Position numbers and translations under genes: made by a program. 43,028 bases of DNA. Origin: an uncultured Scytonema sp. (GTDB taxonomy: Bacteria; Cyanobacteriota; Cyanobacteriia; Cyanobacteriales; Nostocaceae). Below the pieces are notes generated by a model, which worked only from the letters and a program-made list of their open reading frames with translations, ran no database searches and had not been told where the DNA came from. Where the stretch lies: contig CALMVQ010000182.1 in assembly GCA_937873135.1 (NCBI GenBank), forward strand, positions 1 to 43,028. The letters run 5' to 3'. The stretch's first letter is position 1. Each line of letters begins with the position of its first letter. Positions 7,392 through 19,071 of this stretch are shown here, piece by piece.

Positions 7392-7843
7392 CTTTTAATT
7401 TAAGAGTAACGCAGCAAGACTTTGTATTTAAATTTTTATTTCTCATTTTACAGAGTTTTTCCTTTATATCCCGTTTACGATAACGGCTTTAGAAACAGTC
7501 TTTCAAAATAGCCTCAGAGAGTGCGTATCACGATACATAACTAAGTGAGTAAAACTTAAAAAGTAAATCTACTAGAAAGTAGAAGGGTTCTCGCCTCTCT
7601 TAAAGCTATGGTTTGTACCTAGAGCAAGTGTTTTTCAGTATTCTTACTTACATAAACTCGGCTATTAATTTCATTCACGGGTATTGGGTTAAAACATACT
7701 CATCCACCAATCCATAAAAGAATTGAAGCCTTGAAACGTGGGTTATACCTTAGGTAAGCCGTCGTTCTTAAGTATCGCTCCAGTGGAAAATGCATCTTCC
7801 ATGTCCATGTCATAGTAAATCAGTTGCCAAAGGAGGACAGTTA
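7392..7843. other. Intergenic region containing a duplicated M48 gene end
   Basis: Apart from the 72-bp M48 duplicate at 7687-7758, no gene is seen. The stretch just upstream of csx3 contains its ribosome-binding site AAGGAGG at 7830-7836. Confidence 0.5.
7687..7758 (+). pseudogene. Duplicated 3' end of the M48 protease gene
   Basis: This stretch matches 6441-6512 with three differences in 72 bases. It encodes the same C-terminal peptide (THPPIHKRIEAL, then KRGLYLR) and the same stop codon. Upstream similarity ends abruptly. It is a remnant of a second M48 gene, or a duplication made when the intervening toxin-antitoxin DNA arrived. Confidence 0.85.
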
Positions 7844-8842
7844 ATGCAGACTATGCACAGCTATCAGATAAAGCTGAATGGTGAAGTATTGCAAGTTGGG
7901 TTTAATCGTAATGTTCCCGCACAAGGCGATCGCATCGTGAAAGATGCCCTGTGCGTATTAAACCAAATGATTGATTCAGGGGAAATTGCCGGAGGAGAAC
8001 GTATTTTAATTGATGGGCCTCAATCTATTCCCGTTGCTTACCTCATTTCCCACAGATTAGTGCATCTATATGAAGTCGTCGCCGTTCTCGACCCCAAACT
8101 AGGCAGTAAAATTAGTACACCAGTTGGTGCCATCAGACACAAAACCTATATAGTCACTTCCGCACATGGTTCCGCAAAATATCAAGTCGGAGATTTGATT
8201 CCAACAGAAGAAAAGCAACCTGAGCGATCGCAGATTAAAGTCGTATTGTGCGGCCCCCCAAAATCAGGAAAATCCTGTTTGCGAGATGGTTTGAAAAGAG
8301 CAATTTTGGGTAAATTAGGTGCACCTTACCCCTATGTCATCACAGCTTGCCCTGATGGGGAAGGGTCTTGGCATCAAGAAGCCTATGAAAATAATCAGCC
8401 AGTCGCTCAAAACTGCAAATGTATTAATAAAGCAGATGTGACCCCAGAGTATGCACAAGAAGCCGCTAAATGGGTTAAGAGTGCAAACCAGTTAATAAAT
8501 ATTATTGATGTTGGCGGCAAAACTTCACCAGAAAATGAGATTATTATGCAGCCAGCAACCCACGCAGTTATATTGTCAGGAGATGTAACGAAATTTGCCG
8601 AGTGGGAAGATTTTTGTCAATCCCTGGAACTAAAAATCATTGCCAAAATTCATAGTCAGTTAAATGCTGTGGAAGATGAAGTCTTGTTCACTGATGGTTG
8701 GCAAGGGAAAACCAACGAATTACTAGAAACCACCCTGTTGCTCACAGGTAGCGTGCATCATTTGGAGCGGGGAGAAAATTTATCCACTCGTCCGATGGTG
8801 CAAGCATTGGCTGAGGTTTTGATTCATTTGACCAAATGTTAA
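7844..8842 (+). CDS. csx3: Csx3 ring-nuclease-like domain fused to a P-loop domain
   Basis: The 332-residue protein begins with a Csx3 domain (about 1-118). Family features include QIKLNGEVLQVGFN, GPQSIPVAYLISHRLVH (H70), EVVAVLDPKLG (D83) and IVTSAHGSAKYQVGDLI. Csx3 binds and degrades cyclic tetra-adenylate, which shuts off type III signalling. Residues 131-332 form a nucleotide-binding domain with Walker A GPPKSGKS (137-144), and INIIDVGG (about 222-229) may be Walker B. Such fusions are known in cyanobacteria. The ATG at 7844 has AAGGAGG 7 bases upstream. It lies about 490 bases before cas10 on the same strand. Confidence 0.85.
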   Translation: MQTMHSYQIKLNGEVLQVGFNRNVPAQGDRIVKDALCVLNQMIDSGEIAGGERILIDGPQSIPVAYLISHRLVHLYEVVAVLDPKLGSKISTPVGAIRHKTYIVTSAHGSAKYQVGDLIPTEEKQPERSQIKVVLCGPPKSGKSCLRDGLKRAILGKLGAPYPYVITACPDGEGSWHQEAYENNQPVAQNCKCINKADVTPEYAQEAAKWVKSANQLINIIDVGGKTSPENEIIMQPATHAVILSGDVTKFAEWEDFCQSLELKIIAKIHSQLNAVEDEVLFTDGWQGKTNELLETTLLLTGSVHHLERGENLSTRPMVQALAEVLIHLTKC

Positions 8843-9332
8843 GGAAATATAAAATCTTAAATTAATCCTAAGCAAATGTTTTTATGTTAAAAAAAGGATT
8901 ACTTTAAGATGTAATATTTAAAACTTGTTCTTTAAAACATTCCTAGTTTTCTCGGGTGCGATTTTGACAGATAAATGGGAGCATCAACCATTTTCGCAGG
9001 AATTACAGCTTTGCAGAGACTACAAACCCACATTACACACGAAAACTTGTAGTATATTAAGTAGTACGTCAATTGCAGGGGTGTTCACTTTAAATATCAA
9101 TACTGAGGATTTTGCGGTTTTTGCAATAGCGCTCTCCCTTGTCTTCTCTCAAGAAGAGACGCTGCACGAACGAGCGTCAGCTTCTCCCAAGGAGCGAAAA
9201 GCTGATCGCTAAACTACTCAAAATATGTAATCGTAATCGACTACACTCTGAAGTGCATCATGCATTTACAAAGATTCCCGAAGTTGAGTATAAATTTAGC
9301 ATGGCAAGAAAGTAATTTTTGAATATATATCT
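8843..9332. other. Intergenic region upstream of the cmr genes
   Basis: No gene is accepted. An open frame at 8925-9212 is built partly from a palindromic repeat (about 9130-9200) that includes GACGCT and AGCGTC arms and TTCTCTCAAGAAGAGA. The stretch 9215-9332 is AT-rich and presumably carries the cmr promoter. No clear ribosome site precedes cas10. Confidence 0.5.
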
Positions 9333-12352
<3,020 letters not shown>

Positions 12353-12357
12353 TCTGG

Positions 12358-12516
12358 AGTATTGTCAATGTACCAACAAACAAAATTCAAGAAATGACCA
12401 ACAAGATTTGGGAAATGAAAACAGAAGACAGAATTATAGTTTTAATGGTACTCACACAGTTTTGTGATTCTTTAGTTTGGTGGACACAGAGATACAAAAA
12501 GAAAGATGAGAATTGA
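12358..12516 (+). pseudogene. Truncated cmr5 remnant (C-terminal part only)
   Basis: The reading frame encodes VPTNKIQEMTNKIWEM and then VLTQFCDSLVWWTQRYKK. It aligns with the last 45 or so residues of the intact Cmr5 at 16676-17068 (NQIQDMSEQLWQL, VLTQLCDSIVWWTQRYK). The N-terminal two thirds are missing. A 40-codon product could start at an ATG at 12394 but lacks most of the Cmr5 fold. It sits just before the first double-RAMP gene, exactly as the intact cmr5 sits before the second, so the block was probably duplicated. Confidence 0.8.
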
Positions 12517-12537
12517 AGAATTAGGAAGTAAACAATT

Positions 12538-14250
12538 ATGAGCTTTGCTAAAGCATTTCAAAAACTATTGAAAGAGCAAGGACAAAATATAGAAGTGTCA
12601 GAGATAATCGAAACCGATCCACAACTCGTCCCTCACATGTACCGCGCTCAAGTACAACCTCGGTGCAGTTTACAGTTTGCAGGCGATCGCACTCATCGGA
12701 ATATATGGATTGAGCAGTGGGTAAACCCAAGAGAAGACGGAAAACCTACTTACCAATACGCAGAACCACAAGATGTTTTAGAGAAAAGTTTCTTCTGTCG
12801 CTTTAAAGTCAAATTCCCATATAGGTTGTTTAGTAATTGCGGACAGGATAGCATTTTTCGTCCCATGCTAGGTAAAAATGGTATTCCTTTTATTCCTGGT
12901 AGCGGGGTAAAAGGAGTTTTTCTGCGGTACTGTAAAAAGAGCGATCGCGCTCTAGCTATGAGATACTGTGGAGACAAAGAACCTCTCACTCAAGGTATTT
13001 TGAGGTTTCATGGCGCATATCCTGTAGGAGATTGGGCTGGTACGATATCTAGGAAAGATCAAGCAACCCACTATCGCTTAGTAGACGTGGTGCATCCTCA
13101 AGAAAACAGGCAAATTGGTATTGACGAAAAATCTACTAGCGCTTTCTCTTTAATTAGTTTCTACCAACCAAAGTTAGTTTTTGAAATTAGCAGCACTGAA
13201 TTATTATCTCAAGACGAATGGAAAAATATATCAGGGAAGCTAAAAAGTGCCTTGTTGCAAGGATTAGGAGGAAAAACTAGCACTAATTACGGGCTACCTT
13301 TTATTACTAAAAACCAATATGATATCAATTTATCTTTGCATGGAGTGGGAATAACTCCAGTTTTGCTAACAGGAGAACCAGAATTTCGTCCCAATATTTT
13401 TAAAGCAACTTTAAGAAGTCATGCTAAACGCCTTTTGGGAGGATGTTGTAAAAATCAGCAAGATGACAAGCGAGTTGAGAGAAAAATTGGTGAATTATTT
13501 GGTAATACTCAAGCCCCTGGTAAAGTGGAGATTTATTGGGAGTTGCAAAACCCTTTACCACAGACAGATTGGCAATCTACTTACGATATACGAGGTGATC
13601 TCCATATTAGCGCTCCTGATACTGATGTGGAATTTCTCAAGTGTTTGATTAAGTTTACTTACACAATGGGTGGTTTTGGTAAATCTTGGCGCAGAGTATG
13701 GCACAAGGATTTTTATAATCAAAATCCCCGTTATGATAAGTTCATTGGCTGTCATTGGGAATGCCACGATTCAGGCTGGAAACATGATATCTCTGAGTGG
13801 ATAAATGATATCAAAAACCCAAAACAGCTAGGCGAGTTTCTCAAAAGTTTAGAGAATGTATGCAAGAAATATTTTCAAGTCAGAGAACCTCAATTTTTAA
13901 CTTGGCGAGAAGCTTGGCATAAAAAACGTGTTGCTGTTTACAGTAAAATCGTTAGTCAATCTCAAGTTATTGAATTGTTTCATAATGAGATTTATAAACA
14001 AACTCAAGCTATTGGTGGAAGAAAAATCAGAAAAAATAGCAGAGGGGAAGAAACAGAAATTTTAGTAGTTAGTTCTGTGTGGCATCGCATGTTACCAATA
14101 GGCAATAATCAATACTTAGAAATTGTCACAGTATTTCACGGCGATCGCAATACCTGGGAACACCAGCAGAGAGGTGAGCAACTACAATCCTTCATTAAAA
14201 GTCTAAAAGTGAAGGGACTCCAGCTATCTTGGGGACAAGAACCTCAATAA
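12538..14250 (+). CDS. Double-RAMP Cmr protein, Cmr6-like and Cmr1-like halves
   Basis: The 570-residue protein holds two RAMP modules. The first (about 80-260) has FRPMLGKNGIPFIPGSGVKG with the PGSGVKG loop (120-126), GILRFHGAYP, LVDVVHPQ and the Gly-rich GLGGKTSTNYG (242-252), and resembles Cmr6. The second (about 275-400) has EFRPNIFKATLRSHAKRLLGG (282-302) and GGFGKSWRR (378-386), as in Cmr1. In the Cmr complex these would cap the Cas7-type filament and bind the 3' part of crRNA or the target RNA. It is full length; a paralogue at 17082-18761 has a stop in the middle. AGGAAG precedes the ATG. The Cmr6/Cmr1 split is inferred. Confidence 0.72.
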   Translation: MSFAKAFQKLLKEQGQNIEVSEIIETDPQLVPHMYRAQVQPRCSLQFAGDRTHRNIWIEQWVNPREDGKPTYQYAEPQDVLEKSFFCRFKVKFPYRLFSNCGQDSIFRPMLGKNGIPFIPGSGVKGVFLRYCKKSDRALAMRYCGDKEPLTQGILRFHGAYPVGDWAGTISRKDQATHYRLVDVVHPQENRQIGIDEKSTSAFSLISFYQPKLVFEISSTELLSQDEWKNISGKLKSALLQGLGGKTSTNYGLPFITKNQYDINLSLHGVGITPVLLTGEPEFRPNIFKATLRSHAKRLLGGCCKNQQDDKRVERKIGELFGNTQAPGKVEIYWELQNPLPQTDWQSTYDIRGDLHISAPDTDVEFLKCLIKFTYTMGGFGKSWRRVWHKDFYNQNPRYDKFIGCHWECHDSGWKHDISEWINDIKNPKQLGEFLKSLENVCKKYFQVREPQFLTWREAWHKKRVAVYSKIVSQSQVIELFHNEIYKQTQAIGGRKIRKNSRGEETEILVVSSVWHRMLPIGNNQYLEIVTVFHGDRNTWEHQQRGEQLQSFIKSLKVKGLQLSWGQEPQ

Positions 14251-14377
14251 AACTAAACACCAATTAAGCACAAGCACTTTAGTCCATTTTAATAGATTTC
14301 AGCTATGAGCGAGGGAATTGTCTTCCCTGGTGGTTTATGGAATCATCTAATTTCATTCTTTTTTAGGAGCAAACATC

Positions 14378-15517
14378 ATGTATCGAGTAATTATATCTAC
14401 TATTGGTACCAGTTTACTTACCAATCAAATAAAAAGAGATAACTCAGAAGAAAAAGATTGGTATTCGCATCTGCGCGATACAGCTAATCTTAACGAAAAA
14501 GAAACACCAAAAAACATTAAAGATATTATTAGTACCCTTCAACAAAGAGCAGATACACAGCTTAGTAATGCAAAAATTCCCCAAATACGCCGTGCAAGTG
14601 CAGAATTAAACGGCATTTATGGTATTTATCAAGAGAATTTGAGTCAAGGAAGGGAAGATTATCATTTTCTCATTGCTACTGATACAATTCAAGGTATAAC
14701 TACAGCTAAAATTGTCGAAGCTTTTCTCAGAAAACAAGGTTTCATTAATACTAGCTTTTATGCTCCAAGTGGGCTATCTACAGCTAGCACAGAAGCTTTT
14801 TCTGTAGGTATTGATGACTTGATTTTTTGGTTGCAAAAAAATATTAAACCCTTCAAGGAAAGTAAATACAAAATTTGTTTTAATTTGGTGGGTAGTTTCA
14901 AGAGTTTACAGGGTTATCTCAATACCATTGGTATGTTTTATGCAGATGAGATAATTTATATTTTTGAAGGAGAAAAATCAGACTTAATTACGATTCCCCG
15001 TCTACCAATTTCTGTAGATAATTCCTTAATGAAACCCTACACTATGCAATTAGCTTTATTAGATGCTGGTGCAGGACTTTCACCTCAGGAAACTGTAGGA
15101 ATTCCGGAAACTATATTAGGAGAAGTTGATGGTAAGATGACGCTTTCAACGTGGGGAAAATTAATTTGGGAGCAGTGTAAAGACGATTTACTTTCGGGTG
15201 ATTTAATTTCTTTCTTTAGATTAGAATATCAAGATACCTTTAGGGCTGATTACAACAGAGTTAGAGAAAAAAATAAACGAGTCAAGTTGCAAGAAACTTT
15301 AGCCACAGTGACACGTTTATTGAATGAGTCAAATGGTGATCCGGCTATTCTCAGACAGCATGGAGGAATACAGTATAGTAAGTATACTAATAAAGGAAAT
15401 ATTGACCATTTTCGTGTAACACAAAGTGTTCGGGTAAGTTGTGTTTGCAAAGAAGGTAAATTGATTTTACACCACTATGATGAACAACATGATGATATAA
15501 ATAATAATCCTTACTAA
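14378..15517 (+). CDS. CARF-domain effector with RelE-like C terminus (Cami1-like)
   Basis: The 379-residue protein starts with an APE2256-type CARF domain: VIISTIGTSLLTN (4-16), FLIATDTIQG (97-106) and FNLVGSFKSLQGYL (168-181), the usual ligand-binding loops for cyclic oligoadenylate. After a linker, residues 295-379 read like a RelE-fold mRNA interferase: a helix KLQETLATVTRLL, then HFRVTQSVRVSCV, then GKLILHHYDEQHDD. CARF-RelE proteins such as Cami1 cut ribosome-bound mRNA when activated. AGGAG lies 9 bases before the ATG. It sits between the two RAMP blocks of the cmr locus. The CARF call is firm. The RelE call is by pattern only. Confidence 0.72.
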   Translation: MYRVIISTIGTSLLTNQIKRDNSEEKDWYSHLRDTANLNEKETPKNIKDIISTLQQRADTQLSNAKIPQIRRASAELNGIYGIYQENLSQGREDYHFLIATDTIQGITTAKIVEAFLRKQGFINTSFYAPSGLSTASTEAFSVGIDDLIFWLQKNIKPFKESKYKICFNLVGSFKSLQGYLNTIGMFYADEIIYIFEGEKSDLITIPRLPISVDNSLMKPYTMQLALLDAGAGLSPQETVGIPETILGEVDGKMTLSTWGKLIWEQCKDDLLSGDLISFFRLEYQDTFRADYNRVREKNKRVKLQETLATVTRLLNESNGDPAILRQHGGIQYSKYTNKGNIDHFRVTQSVRVSCVCKEGKLILHHYDEQHDDINNNPY

Positions 15518-15803
15518 TTGTTATAGTACATTCATGAAATAACAAAGTTCAAGACTTATTTTCATAAGTAGAGGGGCGAAAATAAACAAAATTATGTAAA
15601 TCAACTTGAACAGGCTCTTCAAACTACTAACAATCCTTTTATAGAGTTTATATTTATTACTATATCTACTTATTTTTACAGAGCTTGAGCAAGTAAATAT
15701 GTGGGCATAAGTAAACCTAAATTGGTTTGTTTCGGTTAAGATGGCGCTGAAGCGCAACTACGAGCCTATTTCAGAGTCCAAAATATCAAATCCAAAATCC
15801 AAA
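15518..15803. other. Intergenic region before cmr4
   Basis: The AT-rich stretch has no recognised gene. Its last part (15741-15770) carries a GCGCTGAAGCGCAACTACGA fragment of a dispersed palindromic repeat, also seen at 33102-33149 and 38593-38640. It supplies a misleading in-frame ATG for cmr4. A promoter for the cmr4-cmr5-RAMP block may lie at 15600-15740. Confidence 0.5.
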
Positions 15804-16673
15804 ATGTATCACAAAGCATACGGAATCATTGAAACCTTAGCACCTCTCCACGTCGGAGCGAGTGCTGGAGAAGAAACGGGTAACTTGAACTTGATTTTCC
15901 GCGACCAATTTACACAGACAGGAATAATTCCTGGTAGTTCAATACGCGGTCGATTTAGAGCAGATATGCGGGAAGTCAAGAATCATGAAAATGCAATTAA
16001 GGGTAATGGAAAAAGCACCGAAGAGTTAGAAAAAAGCCAAAAAGATCAAGAAAGGAAATGGTATGGTCATGAAGCCATATCAGGAGAAGATAATAAAACG
16101 ACAGAAGCATTAGTAAAGTTTGAATATGCTTCAATTGTCTGGCTTCCGGTATTTTGTCCCGGTCAACCGATTGTCTGGGTAACCTGTCCAAGGTTGCTCA
16201 GACGTTATCAGCTTGTAGCTAATATCACCGCAGACTTACCCAAGCCTTATACAGCACCGAAAGCTTTACAAAGTCGTCAAGTTGGCACTAATCATCGAGT
16301 TCTATTTTTCAACCTGGGTTTTGTTGAAATTGAGCATGAGGACAATCTTTCTGCTTGGATACCAACTGGTACTGATTTAAATCTGGATAGTTTGCTGGTA
16401 GTTGCTGACAATGATATTGCGATGTTGCACGATATGGCGCTTTACCGTCAAAGTCGGGTGAAGTTAGCAGATGAGGAAAAGAAAGTAGAAGGAGGTGCGT
16501 TTTTTAATGTGGAAGCTTTACCGGAAGGAAGTATTTTGGTGTTTCCCATCGCTTTGAAGCAAAAAGGTTGGAAACCCTTTGGGGATAAGAAAAAAACAGA
16601 AGAACTATATTTTGGTGGGTTGGAATCGATTGGATTTGGTCATTGTCGAGTGAGCTTAGCAGGAGACTATTAA
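15804..16673 (+). CDS. cmr4: Cmr4, Cas7-type backbone subunit with altered catalytic position
   Basis: The product is 289 residues from the ATG at 15804; the upstream ATG at 15741 lies in repeat DNA. ETLAPLHVGASAGEETGN, then IIPGSSIRGRFR (about 40-51) and the C-terminal YFGGLESIGFGHCRV mark Cmr4. Copies stack along the crRNA and normally cut target RNA every six bases with an Asp just after the HVG segment. Here that place reads TGNLNLIFRD, with N29 where Asp is expected, so slicing may be weak or absent. The cmr5 start follows after 2 bases, so the genes are co-translated. Confidence 0.9.
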   Translation: MYHKAYGIIETLAPLHVGASAGEETGNLNLIFRDQFTQTGIIPGSSIRGRFRADMREVKNHENAIKGNGKSTEELEKSQKDQERKWYGHEAISGEDNKTTEALVKFEYASIVWLPVFCPGQPIVWVTCPRLLRRYQLVANITADLPKPYTAPKALQSRQVGTNHRVLFFNLGFVEIEHEDNLSAWIPTGTDLNLDSLLVVADNDIAMLHDMALYRQSRVKLADEEKKVEGGAFFNVEALPEGSILVFPIALKQKGWKPFGDKKKTEELYFGGLESIGFGHCRVSLAGDY

Positions 16674-16675
16674 TC

Positions 16676-17068
16676 ATGGGTTGGAAATCTTACGATTTAG
16701 ATCGAGAAGCGCAACAATTGGTATTGGATGCGAAAAAGCGAGATGAAAAGTCTCTCAATCAGTCTTATAAAATGCGGATGGCGGTTGCTTATGGCTTAGA
16801 GCGTTTTTGGGGTGAGCATCTGCGTTTGCAAGCTAAAGAACCAGAGAAATCTCAATATTGGAAAGAGACTTGGGACGCATTAGTGGGAATTTTAGAACAA
16901 GCCTCCGTTTTAATTCCTAACAAACCAGTTAATGCTAACAATGTTAACCAAATTCAAGACATGTCTGAGCAACTGTGGCAGTTGACAATCGATGAACAGC
17001 GAGTGGCTTTAGCAGTTCTCACCCAACTGTGCGACAGCATTGTTTGGTGGACGCAACGTTATAAATAA
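16676..17068 (+). CDS. cmr5: Cmr5, small helical subunit of the Cmr complex
   Basis: The 130-residue, largely helical protein (REAQQLVLDAKKRD, MRMAVAYGLERFW, EQRVALAVLTQLCD, SIVWWTQRYK) fits Cmr5, which forms the minor filament covering the crRNA-target duplex. AGGAG at 16661-16665 precedes the ATG at 16676. The downstream double-RAMP gene starts 13 bases after its stop. Its C-terminal third is homologous to the remnant at 12358-12516. Confidence 0.85.
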   Translation: MGWKSYDLDREAQQLVLDAKKRDEKSLNQSYKMRMAVAYGLERFWGEHLRLQAKEPEKSQYWKETWDALVGILEQASVLIPNKPVNANNVNQIQDMSEQLWQLTIDEQRVALAVLTQLCDSIVWWTQRYK

Positions 17069-17081
17069 AGGATGAACAATC

Positions 17082-18761
17082 ATGGCTATTCCCGAGCCGG
17101 CGAAAAAAGTCCCGATGTTGTTTCGGGCACAAATTAATGGACGCTGCCAAATTCAACGACTCGTTCCCGGTGCGACTGAACAAGATGCTACACGTTGGGC
17201 TTCGGAGTGGGTAGAGAACACTTATCCCCAACTTCCTCAACCACCTGCCATTGTTCAAACTCGCACATATAATTTGACTTGGCGATTTATTACCAATAGC
17301 GGAATTGACGACGGTGTGATTCGTCCTGTCATCGGTGCCTTAGGCTGGCCTGTGTATCCTGGTAGTAGTATGAAGGGTATATTCCGTCGTGCTTGTACAA
17401 AAGAACAACGCGATCTCTATTGCGGTAAATCCCTGCCGGATGGTGATTTTCAACCTGGTATTTTGCGTTTTCATGGTGGTTATCCTACCGATACTGCTTG
17501 GACGGAAAACTTGGTAGATATTGTTCACCCCCAGCAAAATTGGCAAGTGAAATCGAGTCAAAAAGAAACTGGAGCTTTTATTCAGATTTCTCTACATCAA
17601 CCCGAACTGCGATTTGGTATTTCTAGTAACACACCTTTAAAAGACTCAGAGTGGGAAATCATCTGGAAGATTTGGGAAAAAGCCATCTCCACAGGAATTG
17701 GTTGCCGCGTCAGTGCTGGATACGGGCAACCGGAAACTCACACGGGTAATGTTCTTTACCACGCAAAACTTAAGGGTCAAGGGCAAGCAGCCAAACTCAT
17801 TGATGGCACAGGAGAGTTTCGCGCCAACATCTTTCGTGCGGCAGTGCGAGGGCATGCGTTGCGAATTTTTGGCGGACTGAGTAACGCAGAGACGGCAGAT
17901 AAAATTGTCAATAATCTGTTTGGTGGGATTCAAGGTGAGGCAATCATTGGATTGCTGGGAATGAGTTTTCAACTTCTCAAAGATAATCCAGGAACTTTTG
18001 GCAGAGCTGGTTATATTCAACCAACCTACAATATAGAAGGGGAATAAACATGGTTGTTAGCGAAAAAACTACCTCACCCAGAACATGAAGAAGCATTGAA
18101 AAAACTCATCTGTGCCTTAACTCGGTTTGCGATGGTTTTGGGTGGTTTCGGTAAATCATGGCGACGGGCAGATCACCGCTTATTTTATGAAGAATACTAC
18201 GAAAATGAATATAAATCCCTGATTGGTTGTCACTGGCAATGGTTAACAGAGCGATCGCTCGCTCTCGATGTCCAAGTCCGTAAGCTCGATCAACTCGGTG
18301 GTTTTATCGACAAAGTACAACAAACAGCCATTGAGTGGATGCAACTTCAAGGTATCACTCCCAATCCAGCTCAAAAAGCACCTTGGCGAGAAGCATGGCA
18401 CCACGATACAGTACAGGTATGGGGACGTGAAGCTGATAGCACAGAAGACTCTCAAGCTATCTTCTGGTTGCATCAACCTTATCAAGATGAAATTCGCGGA
18501 ATACAACCATCCGGTTCGATTTACCGTTCCTCGCTCACTGGACAAATGGGGCAAATAGGTAGATTATGGCATCGGATGTATCCTGTTGTGAAGTTAGTCA
18601 GAAACCCCCAAGACCCAAACGGAAAACCAATTCCCAGAACCACACCAAAATACTTGGAATTTTTGACTTTATTTCCAGATAATTCTACTGAGTCTCGGCA
18701 GTTTCTACAGTTTCTCAATTCCCAACAAAATCACCCAAATAGTTTTCAAAGACTGTGGTAG
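17082..18761 (+). pseudogene. Second double-RAMP Cmr gene, interrupted by an in-frame TAA
   Basis: The frame is 560 codons long with a single internal stop at 18045-18047. The first part (321 residues) has VYPGSSMKGIFRR (PGSSMKG 93-99), GILRFHGGYP, LVDIVHP, STGIGCRVSAGYG and EFRANIFRAAVRGHALRIFGG. The second part continues in the same frame with GGFGKSWRRADHRLFY and LWHRMYP, matching the 570-residue paralogue at 12538-14250 throughout. Either the gene is broken, or two polypeptides are made: AGAAGGGGAA just before the stop could allow restart at a TTG at 18054. A first-half product alone would keep the Cmr6-like module. AAAGGATG precedes the ATG at 17082. Confidence 0.75.
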
Positions 18762-18819
18762 AAAAAATTATATTATGTCAAGTCCGTAGAATCACTCATA
18801 ATTAAAGAACCTCACCCCC

Positions 18820-18958
18820 CAATACGGTTCGGATAAGCAGGGGAAGCAGGGGGGGAAAGAGTTATTGGACAATTAGTTCTTTCTCCCCCTGCGGCTCTAC
18901 TCCCCCTGCTCAAGAACAGCCTGCCTTAACGAATAAATTTCTTAACCGAACCGTATTG
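18820..18958. mobile_element. MITE-like 139-bp element with terminal inverted repeats and target duplication
   Basis: The ends CAATACGGTTCGGATAAG (18820-18837) and CTTAACCGAACCGTATTG (18941-18958) are inverted repeats matching at 17 of 18 positions. Both flanks carry the direct repeat CCTCACCCCC (18810-18819 and 18959-18968), a plausible 10-base target-site duplication. There is no coding capacity. The inside holds an imperfect palindrome of AGCAGGGGAAGCAGGGGGGG and CCCCCTGC tracts. Confidence 0.8.
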
Positions 18959-19071
18959 CCTCACCCCCCAAACCCTCCCCGCAGGCGAGGAGGGGAGATA
19001 AAGCTTAGCAAGGATCGGGGTGGGGTTTAGCAGAAATTAAGGTTAGTTAGCGCGTTTATAATAGTTATCGT

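Noticed and set aside
8925-9212. 95-codon open frame before cas10
   Set aside because: Its second half is a palindromic repeat and its composition is unlike that of neighbouring genes.
18050-18080. ATG at 18050 with a good ribosome site, followed by a run of six A's, as a programmed frameshift start
   Set aside because: The ATG frame would need a +1 (or -2) shift to join the RAMP frame, and nothing in the sequence shows that such a shift occurs. Restart at TTG 18054 or simple loss is more economical.
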